From Ruminococcaceae bacterium UBA1320 (GTDB lineage: Bacteria > Bacillota > Clostridia > Oscillospirales > Ethanoligenentaceae): a stretch of DNA of 6,457 bases. The position numbers were made by a program, and so were the translations under genes. The notes under the pieces were generated by a model, which saw only the letters and a program-made list of their open reading frames with translations, was not told the DNA's origin and searched no databases. The DNA is taken from the NCBI GenBank assembly GCA_002306975.1, contig DBTI01000049.1:1-6457 (forward strand), in the 5' to 3' direction. The stretch's first letter is position 1; every line of letters begins with the position of its first letter. Positions 1 through 3,576 of the stretch are shown here, piece by piece.

Positions 1-2
1 CA

Positions 3-80
3 TCGCAAGATAACAGTAATCAGAATAATGATAACTCAGACAGCGACGCGTCGGATTTTTGGAGTCAATTTAACCAATAA
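3..80 (+). CDS. C-terminal tail of an upstream protein, unidentified (partial)
   Basis: An open frame enters from the left edge and ends at TAA 78-80. It encodes 25 residues, a low-complexity Ser/Asn/Asp/Gln stretch followed by the ending DFWSQFNQ. Of the three plus-strand frames, one closes almost at once and another runs on to a TAA at 94-96. This frame is preferred because its composition resembles a flexible hydrophilic linker with a short aromatic tail, and because a clear intrinsic terminator starts 24 bases after its stop. Too little is present to name a family. A polar linker ending in an aromatic/amphipathic tip is common in secreted, membrane-anchored or DNA-processing proteins, but that is only a general remark. 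The start and main domains lie outside the window. Confidence 0.55.
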   Translation, partial: SQDNSNQNNDNSDSDASDFWSQFNQ

Positions 81-104
81 TTTCAAAACCGAATAAATGC
101 AGCA

Positions 105-137
105 AAGGCCGGCTTTAAAAGCCGGTCTTATTTTTTT
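105..137 (+). terminator. Intrinsic terminator of the upstream gene
   Basis: An inverted repeat pairs AAGGCCGGCTTT with AAAGCCGGTCTT (one G-U pair, very small A-rich loop) and is followed by a run of seven T at 131-137. It lies just downstream of the TAA at 78-80 and upstream of the next plus-strand gene, so it separates the two transcription units. Confidence 0.85.
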
Positions 138-174
138 AGAAAAAAAAGGAGTAAAAACAATCTTAAAATGTGGT

Positions 175-180
175 TATACT
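175..180 (+). promoter_or_regulatory. Possible -10 box for the secreted-protein gene
   Basis: TATACT matches the sigma-A -10 consensus at five of six positions. Initiation about seven bases downstream would give a short leader holding the ribosome binding site at 188-194. No convincing -35 hexamer is present at the usual spacing (the region is A-rich), so this is tentative. A terminator at 105-137 means the gene needs its own promoter somewhere in 138-187. Confidence 0.35.
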
Positions 181-200
181 TTTATAGTGGAGGTGAAATT

Positions 201-671
201 ATGATTAAAAAGTCAAAAATATATATAAGCATAACGGCAAGCCTGCTTGCAATCATGGTTGGGGCAGCAAGCTTTTCTCTTCCTGCGAGCGCAGCCGAAG
301 CTCCCTTGGGGGCAAATAACAGGCATGGTACAACAATGCATTGTCCGGTTGGAAGACACGGCCTTTGCGCCATGCAAATGCTGGCTGAGCTGAGCGGAAA
401 ATCTGTCAAGGAAATTTCGGGGCAATATCCTCAAAGAACAGCATGGCAGGCGGCAAAAGAGATGGGCAAGCTTGATGATTTGAAAAAAGCCTATCTTTCA
501 CGTGCCCGCGTTCTGATAAGCGGCCTTGTTGACGATAAAAGAATATCATCGCAGGACGGAGACAAAATGTATGCGGACATTACTAAACGCGTAACCGCAA
601 TTGACGGTGTAAATATCGTTATCCCCGGCAAACCGAATTTTAAAGCGCAGTTTCAAGATAAAAAGAGCTGA
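201..671 (+). CDS. Small secreted protein with a His/Cys cluster, function unknown
   Basis: The product is 156 residues. The ATG at 201 is chosen because GTGGAGGTG (188-196) sits just upstream; an in-frame ATG at 168 lacks such a site and would disrupt the signal peptide. Residues 1-32 form a classic Sec signal peptide: MIKKSK, a hydrophobic core around 9-28, then a PASAA motif giving likely signal peptidase I cleavage near residue 31 or 32. The mature N-terminus carries H42, H47, C48, H53 and C56 (MHCPVGRHGLC), which could bind metal or form one disulfide. Residues about 61-131 are charged and probably helical, with the pattern RTAWQAAKEMGKLDDLKKAYL followed later by a DDKRIS..DGDKMY segment. 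That resembles, by eye, the short helical repeats of secreted clostridial proteins such as DUF2680-type proteins. This family link is weak, and no enzyme motif is visible. It is a single-gene unit between terminators at 105-137 and 677-713. Confidence 0.85.
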   Translation: MIKKSKIYISITASLLAIMVGAASFSLPASAAEAPLGANNRHGTTMHCPVGRHGLCAMQMLAELSGKSVKEISGQYPQRTAWQAAKEMGKLDDLKKAYLSRARVLISGLVDDKRISSQDGDKMYADITKRVTAIDGVNIVIPGKPNFKAQFQDKKS

Positions 672-676
672 AAAAT

Positions 677-713
677 AAAAACCCGTCTGCATTATAAAAC
701 GCAGACGGGTTTT
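677..713. terminator. Bidirectional terminator between the secreted-protein gene and rpsR
   Basis: AAAACCCGTCTGC (678-690) pairs perfectly with GCAGACGGGTTTT (701-713) around a ten-base loop. On the plus strand it follows the stop at 669-671 after a few bases and ends in TTTT. On the minus strand it lies 22 bases after the rpsR stop and is followed by a longer U-rich tract (the A-rich stretch 671-680 read in reverse), so it should work better for the ribosomal operon. Confidence 0.85.
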
Positions 714-734
714 GCATCACTTTTATCGTGAAAC

Positions 735-1010
735 TTATTCAGTCACATAAGGCAGCAGGGCAAGATGCCTTGCACGCTTTATAGCAATTGTGAGTTCACG
801 CTGATGATGTGCGCAGCTTCCTGTAACGCGGCGCGGTAAAATTTTAGCGCGCTCTGAAAGGAACCTGCGGAGCTTTGCTATATCCTTATAGTCGATAACA
901 TCGACTCTATCGACGCAGAAATTGCAAACCTTTTTACGGCCTTTTCTGCCGCCTCTGCGATCACCGCGATCGCCACGATCGTTTCTATCGCCTCTATCGT
1001 TTCTATCCAT
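735..1010 (-). CDS. rpsR: 30S ribosomal protein S18, zinc-binding (C+) form
   Basis: The product is 91 residues and belongs to the small ribosomal subunit platform, where S18 pairs with S6. The family core is unmistakable: IDYKDIAKLRRFLSERAKIL, PRRVTG, then IKRARHLALLPYV at the C-terminus. It carries a CNFC pair (C29, C32) and CAHH (C66, H69), the four-ligand set of the zinc-binding form of S18. The Bacillus subtilis protein, as I recall it, lacks these cysteines. Residues 2-26 are an Asp/Arg/Gly/Asn extension built from repeated DRN/DRG triplets, longer and more acidic than the usual basic N-terminal tail. ATG at 1010 is preceded by GAAGGAGG (about 1017-1024). It is the last gene of the rpsF-ssb-rpsR operon, 39 bases after the ssb stop, and is followed by the terminator at 677-713. 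Confidence 0.97.
   Translation of the reverse strand: MDRNDRGDRNDRGDRGDRRGGRKGRKKVCNFCVDRVDVIDYKDIAKLRRFLSERAKILPRRVTGSCAHHQRELTIAIKRARHLALLPYVTE
954..1007 (-). repeat. rpsR: Six tandem 9-base units coding Asp-Arg-(Asn/Gly/Arg) at the S18 N-terminus
   Basis: Codons 2-19 of rpsR consist of six consecutive nine-base units, each starting GAT-(AGA or CGT/CGC) and encoding DRN, DRG, DRN, DRG, DRG, DRR. Synonymous differences between units show they are not brand-new copies. Slippage or unequal exchange between such units could change the length of the tail among strains. Confidence 0.8.
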
Positions 1011-1049
1011 TAAAAAAACCTCCTTCTGTTAAAGAATTAGAATAAAGAA

Positions 1050-1496
1050 TTAAAACGGCAAATCATCATCGCCGTCTATTTCGACAAAATCACCATTATC
1101 GCCGGCTGATACCGTTGCCTGCGGCTGCTGCTGGTTTTCATACCCACTTGAGGGTTGTCCGCCACCATAGCTGTCGCGGCGCGGCTCTGCGAAATGGACA
1201 TTGTTCGCGACAACTTCAAAAGCCTTGCGCTTGTTTCCCTGATTATCGGTATAGTTGCGGGTCTGAATAGAACCCTCAACTGCCACAAGCTGGCCTTTTT
1301 TGAAGTATCTTGACGCAAACTCCGCAGTGTTACGCCAGCAAACAATGTCGATAAAATCGGCTTGCCGCTCTGCTCCGGATTTCACATAGCTGCGGTCGAC
1401 CGCAAGAGAAAAGCTTGTTACCGGAATGTCACTGTTCGTGTGGCGAAGCTCCGGGTCAGCCGTAAGCCTGCCGTTTAACGCAACTACATTAAGCAT
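1050..1496 (-). CDS. ssb: Single-stranded DNA-binding protein
   Basis: The product is 148 residues, close to the usual bacterial SSB length, and binds single-stranded DNA during replication, repair and recombination. Residues 1-106 are the OB fold, recognisable from MLNVVALNGRLTADPELR, the FIDIVCWRNTAEF strand (W54) and KKGQLVAVEGSIQTRNYTDNQG. Residues 107-142 are a Gly/Gln/Ser-rich flexible linker. The last six residues are DDDLPF, the acidic tip that recruits SSB-binding partners. The ATG at 1496 is chosen because GGAGG (1504-1508) lies seven bases upstream. A TTG at 1517 in the same frame would add seven residues but would place the ribosome binding site inside the gene. It lies between rpsF (73 bases upstream) and rpsR, and a hairpin at 1510-1526 sits directly before its ribosome binding site. 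I cannot tell whether a second SSB exists elsewhere. Confidence 0.97.
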   Translation of the reverse strand: MLNVVALNGRLTADPELRHTNSDIPVTSFSLAVDRSYVKSGAERQADFIDIVCWRNTAEFASRYFKKGQLVAVEGSIQTRNYTDNQGNKRKAFEVVANNVHFAEPRRDSYGGGQPSSGYENQQQPQATVSAGDNGDFVEIDGDDDLPF

Positions 1497-1509
1497 TTTA
1501 AAGCCTCCA

Positions 1510-1526
1510 TGCCGCAAAATGCGGCA
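1510..1526 (-). other. Perfect hairpin just upstream of the ssb ribosome binding site
   Basis: TGCCGCA (1510-1516) and TGCGGCA (1520-1526) form a seven-base-pair stem with a three-base loop in the rpsF-ssb intergenic RNA. The stem base is directly adjacent to the ATGGAGG containing the ssb ribosome binding site, and no T-run follows, so it is not a normal terminator. It could modulate ssb translation or mark an RNA processing site. A very similar stem (GCCGC/GCGGC) sits before rpsF. Confidence 0.6.
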
Positions 1527-1569
1527 AAGTCATAATTTAAACTTTGCTGAAATATAAGAAAATCCGTAA

Positions 1570-1863
1570 TTATTTGCCCTGTTCAAGGATGAGCGAACGC
1601 AGGACGTTGTCGCTTATCTTGAGCTGACGGTCAAATTCTGCCGGGAAATCGACTGGAGCAGTATAATTAAACTGCACATAGTAGCCTTCATTCTCGTCGT
1701 TGATCGGGTATGCAAGTCTGCGCTTGCCCCACTCATCGACAGTGTCGAGTGTTCCGTTTGCGGAAATGAGGCTCTTGAATTTCTCGACCTGTGCCGCCGT
1801 ATCTTCTTCGCTGAGCGTAGCCTTGAAAATAATGACGGTTTCATACTTACGTGATATTGACAT
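1570..1863 (-). CDS. rpsF: 30S ribosomal protein S6
   Basis: The product is 97 residues, the usual length for S6, which binds S18 on the platform of the small subunit. Family features are the YETVIIFKATLSEE first strand and helix, the EWGKRRLAYPI strand (E44-I54), EGYYVQFNY, and the ending ISDNVLRSLI. The ATG at 1863 is chosen because GGAGG at 1872-1876 lies eight bases upstream. A GTG at 1872 in the same frame overlaps that site and is rejected. It is the first gene of the rpsF-ssb-rpsR operon. The 5' leader holds two hairpins (1890-1945) that are candidates for feedback binding by the S6:S18 complex, and the promoter lies at about 1955-1986. Confidence 0.97.
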   Translation of the reverse strand: MSISRKYETVIIFKATLSEEDTAAQVEKFKSLISANGTLDTVDEWGKRRLAYPINDENEGYYVQFNYTAPVDFPAEFDRQLKISDNVLRSLILEQGK

Positions 1864-1889
1864 TGAATGCACCTCCTTTTGGACTTAAG

Positions 1890-1945
1890 GCCGCAAAAGC
1901 GGCAAGGATAATTGTTGCGTGCGGACAAACTGCCGCATAACGCAA
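1890..1945 (-). promoter_or_regulatory. Structured rpsF leader, candidate S6:S18 autoregulatory motif
   Basis: Read on the minus strand, the leader first forms TTGCGT/ACGCAA (1940-1945 with 1915-1920). Inside it is a second stem GCGG/CCGC, offset by a three-base bulge (TAT) on one side and closed by an eight-base loop. A second hairpin follows, GCCGC-TTTT-GCGGC (1890-1903), about 13 bases before the ribosome binding site. Leaders of rpsF in many bacteria carry a bulged hairpin with a CCG element that mimics the 16S rRNA site and binds the S6:S18 heterodimer. Position, bulge and the CCG bases fit that motif, but I have not aligned it to the family consensus. Confidence 0.6.
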
Positions 1946-1954
1946 ACAAACATG

Positions 1955-1986
1955 ATTATATTACCACAAAATAGAGAAAGCGTCAA
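1955..1986 (-). promoter_or_regulatory. Promoter of the rpsF-ssb-rpsR operon
   Basis: On the minus strand the -35 is TTGACG (1981-1986, five of six to consensus). Two overlapping -10 options follow: TAATAT (1958-1963) at exactly 17 bases, or the perfect TATAAT (1955-1960) at 20 bases. Initiation near 1948-1951 would give a leader of about 85-90 bases. The -35 lies within the distal arm of the galU terminator hairpin. Confidence 0.6.
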
Positions 1987-2010
1987 GCGACAGAGTACGC
2001 TTGACGCTTT
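1977..2010 (-). terminator. galU terminator (symmetrical hairpin)
   Basis: AAAGCGTCAAGCG (1977-1989) and CGCTTGACGCTTT (1998-2010) form a perfect 13-base-pair stem with an eight-base loop, starting 12 bases after the galU stop. On the minus strand the stem ends in TTTCTCTATTTT, a broken U tract. It separates galU from the ribosomal operon, though some readthrough is plausible because the U tract is interrupted. Confidence 0.85.
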
Positions 2011-2022
2011 TTAAAATTGAAT

Positions 2023-2895
2023 TTAAAGAGTTTTACCAAGTTCCTTGAGATAATTTCTAAAATCCTCACCGATTTCGGGATGTTTAAGCGCTGTCTCAAC
2101 CGATGCCTGCATAATGCCGAGCTTGCTGCCCATGTCGTATCGCTTGCCAACAAAGTCAACACCGATCATGGAGCTTTTTTGCGCAAGCTGTTTCATTGCG
2201 TCGGTGAGCTGAATCTCGCCGCCCGCGCCCGGCGCTGTGTTTTCGAGCAAATCAAAAATTTCGGGCGGCAGAACGCATCTGCCAAGTATAGAATAAAGCG
2301 ACAGAGCTTTTTCAAGTGTTTCGGGTTTTTCGATCATGTCGGTAACGCGGTAGAGGTTATCTTTAATGGGTTCAACAGCGAGTGACGAATACTTATGTAT
2401 GTCGCACTCGGGAACCTTTTTAATTCCTACTGCTCCAAGACCAAACTCGTCATATGCGCGGCAGAGCTGGCCTACGGTTGGGTCGTCACCCATAATTACA
2501 TCGTCGCCATAGCAAACTGCAATCGGTTCGCCGTCTGCGAAGGCTTTGGCGCAATAAACGGCGTGTCCAAGACCTTTTGTCTCCTTTTGACGCAGATAGG
2601 TGATGTTGGCGAGATTAGCCACATTTACAACATCCATAAGCATCGAGTTCTTTCCTGAAGCGGCAAGCCGCTGTTCAAGCTCAGGGGAGCGGTCAAAGTG
2701 GTCTTCCATAACCGATTTGCCGCGGCTTGTGATGATTAAAATTTCGGTGATGCCTGCTTTTACGATTTCCTCAACAATATATTGTATTGCCGGCTTGTCG
2801 ACAATAGGCAGCATTTCCTTCGGTATTGCCTTTGAAGCGGGGAGCACTCTTGTGCCAAGCCCTGCCGCGGTTATTATAGCTTTTCTTACTTTCAA
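2023..2895 (-). CDS. galU: UTP--glucose-1-phosphate uridylyltransferase
   Basis: The product is 290 residues, the normal size for GalU, a cytosolic enzyme that makes UDP-glucose and pyrophosphate from UTP and glucose 1-phosphate for polysaccharide, teichoic acid or glycolipid synthesis. The nucleotidyltransferase signature is intact: AAGLGTRVLPASK (residues 10-22), PKEMLPIVDKPAIQY (25-39), KGLGHAVYCAK (107-117), the metal-binding YGDD (129-132), a MIEKP segment and GGEIQLTDAM near residues 226-235. The start is TTG at 2893-2895. The site AGGAGGG (2904-2910) lies eight bases upstream, no other in-frame start exists before a stop at 2935-2937, and the MKVRKAIITAAG beginning matches the family. 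A strong promoter at 3088-3116 implies a leader of about 185 bases with inverted repeats. The gene is transcribed alone and ends at the terminator at 1977-2010. It could also be named gtaB after Bacillus. Confidence 0.96.
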   Translation of the reverse strand: MKVRKAIITAAGLGTRVLPASKAIPKEMLPIVDKPAIQYIVEEIVKAGITEILIITSRGKSVMEDHFDRSPELEQRLAASGKNSMLMDVVNVANLANITYLRQKETKGLGHAVYCAKAFADGEPIAVCYGDDVIMGDDPTVGQLCRAYDEFGLGAVGIKKVPECDIHKYSSLAVEPIKDNLYRVTDMIEKPETLEKALSLYSILGRCVLPPEIFDLLENTAPGAGGEIQLTDAMKQLAQKSSMIGVDFVGKRYDMGSKLGIMQASVETALKHPEIGEDFRNYLKELGKTL

Positions 2896-2936
2896 ATAAA
2901 ATTCCCTCCTGTGATGGCTAACACTGATTTCTATTT

Positions 2937-2993
2937 AAAAAAACACAGATTTTTAAATGGCGCAGTTGCAGAAAGCAAATTTCTGTGCCATTT
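2937..2993 (-). promoter_or_regulatory. galU leader hairpin with a competing pairing and U-run
   Basis: In the minus-strand RNA, AAATGGCACAG (2983-2993) pairs with CTGCGCCATTT (2955-2965) in an 11-pair stem with one mismatch-tolerant G-U, and an inner TTGC/GCAA stem extends it. The same CACAGA segment (2982-2987) could instead pair with TCTGTG (2944-2949), which is directly followed by seven U (2943-2937). The two pairings exclude each other, the arrangement expected of an attenuator, 40 to 60 bases before the galU ribosome binding site. The competing six-pair stem is weak with a long loop, so regulation is only a possibility. Confidence 0.4.
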
Positions 2994-3011
2994 TTAAATT
3001 TATTTGTTTAT

Positions 3012-3080
3012 GCTTAATCAAAAATCAGTATAAGCAAGCCGGATACGCAAATATTATTTATGTCAATTTTGATTTAAGGC
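3012..3080 (-). repeat. Inverted repeat enclosing the 5' end of the galU leader
   Basis: GCTTAATCAAAA (3012-3023) and TTTTGATTTAAGGC (3067-3080) are complementary apart from two single-base bulges and enclose 43 bases. With the predicted galU start near 3081, this repeat would fold the first 70 bases of the leader into one domain. No known riboswitch core was recognised inside. The rest of the gene-free stretch 2896-3285 is AT-rich and, apart from this repeat, the hairpin at 2937-2993 and the two promoters, shows nothing I can name. Confidence 0.45.
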
Positions 3081-3087
3081 TTAATTT

Positions 3088-3116
3088 ATTCTATCATTTA
3101 AAGCGGCACTTGTAAA
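3088..3116 (-). promoter_or_regulatory. Promoter of galU
   Basis: On the minus strand, TTTACA (3111-3116) and TAGAAT (3088-3093) are separated by exactly 17 bases. Each matches the sigma-A consensus at five of six positions, and a TGA just before the -10 supplies the extended TGn element. Predicted initiation is near 3081. It is the best promoter match I found in the window. Confidence 0.7.
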
Positions 3117-3248
3117 CAATATACAATTTGTTTTATTGTTAAATTAACTTATTGGTAACATTTCGTACAAATATTCATTGGGGCAAAATCTTTATAAATA
3201 AAATAAAACGCCATAAATTACAAGTTTTTTTAACCTTAATCAGGGAAA

Positions 3249-3254
3249 TATAAT
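3249..3254 (+). promoter_or_regulatory. Likely -10 box for the glycine-zipper gene
   Basis: A perfect TATAAT lies 31 bases before the ATG at 3286, which puts initiation near 3261 and the ribosome binding site GGAGG (3274-3278) in a short leader. The -35 region is only a T-run (3225-3231), so the promoter may be weak or may need an activator. Confidence 0.45.
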
Positions 3255-3285
3255 TATGAAATCTCTTAGAAATGGAGGCTTTAAT

Positions 3286-3468
3286 ATGAACAAAGCAGTA
3301 GGAACATTTACAAAAGGCATTGCAACAGGTATTGCCGTTGGCACAGCGGTTAGCATGATTGCTCGCCCAATGGACATACGTAAACGCGCGCGCATGAAGA
3401 AAAATGCAGCAAGAGCAATGCATGCAGTCGGCGAAATCTTAACAAATGCCCAGTCAATGATGAAGTGA
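3286..3468 (+). CDS. Small glycine-zipper protein with a basic helix, function unknown
   Basis: The product is 60 residues. ATG at 3286 is chosen over the in-frame ATG at 3256 because GGAGG (3274-3278) lies seven bases upstream of it, inside the longer reading. Residues about 8-26 form a small-residue-rich hydrophobic stretch with G11, G15 and G19 in a GxxxGxxxG glycine zipper, long enough for one short membrane helix. Residues 27-43 are strongly basic (RPMDIRKRARMKKNAAR), giving a positive-inside cytoplasmic flank. Residues 44-60 are a mild amphipathic helix. The layout is reminiscent of the N-terminal part of YtxH-type stress proteins, although this protein is much shorter and I do not claim membership. 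It is divergent from galU and ends inside a strong symmetrical terminator. Codon use and the ribosome binding site look normal, so I consider it a real gene. Confidence 0.82.
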   Translation: MNKAVGTFTKGIATGIAVGTAVSMIARPMDIRKRARMKKNAARAMHAVGEILTNAQSMMK

Positions 3469-3503
3469 TAAAAAAGCCGCCCAACGGGCGGTTTTTTTAT
3501 CAC
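3465..3503. terminator. Strong bidirectional terminator overlapping a stop codon
   Basis: The arms 3465-3482 and 3486-3503 are complementary over 18 pairs (one G-U) around a three-base loop, with a GC core GCCGCCC/GGGCGG flanked by A and T runs on either side. On the plus strand it begins within the final codon and includes the stop of the glycine-zipper gene. On the minus strand it lies about 75 bases after the stop of the ferredoxin-ASKHA gene. It should serve both convergent genes. Confidence 0.92.
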
Positions 3504-3576
3504 TTATAAGTTTATAGCAAATGCAAAATAAAAGCGTTATCTTCCCAATTGAGGAGATGACATCCGGTTTCAACAT

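Noticed and set aside
168..200. Upstream in-frame ATG for the secreted protein
   Set aside because: It would add eleven residues before the signal peptide, has no ribosome binding site at the right distance, and would overlap the candidate -10 box.
954..1007. Tandem GATCG-like units as a CRISPR or regulatory repeat
   Set aside because: They are in frame within rpsR and explained by the Asp-Arg-rich coding tail; there are no spacers.
1076..1345. An 89-codon minus-strand frame inside ssb
   Set aside because: It is an out-of-frame reading of ssb with no initiation site of its own.
2017..2385. A 122-codon plus-strand reading frame opposite galU
   Set aside because: It lies on the complement of conserved GalU codons, starts inside the terminator region and has no recognisable domain.
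3061..3066. A perfect TTGACA on the minus strand as a galU -35
   Set aside because: No -10 box lies at 16-18 bases (that region is GC-rich TCCGGC); the TTTACA/TAGAAT pair at 3088-3116 is far better.
2896..3285. A known riboswitch or small RNA gene in the galU upstream region
   Set aside because: I could not match any conserved core I know; only inverted repeats are visible, so it is reported as a structured leader and not as a named RNA.
3175..3503. Two overlapping minus-strand reading frames opposite the small glycine-zipper gene
   Set aside because: Both are antisense to a gene with good initiation signals. One begins inside the terminator hairpin, and neither has a ribosome binding site.
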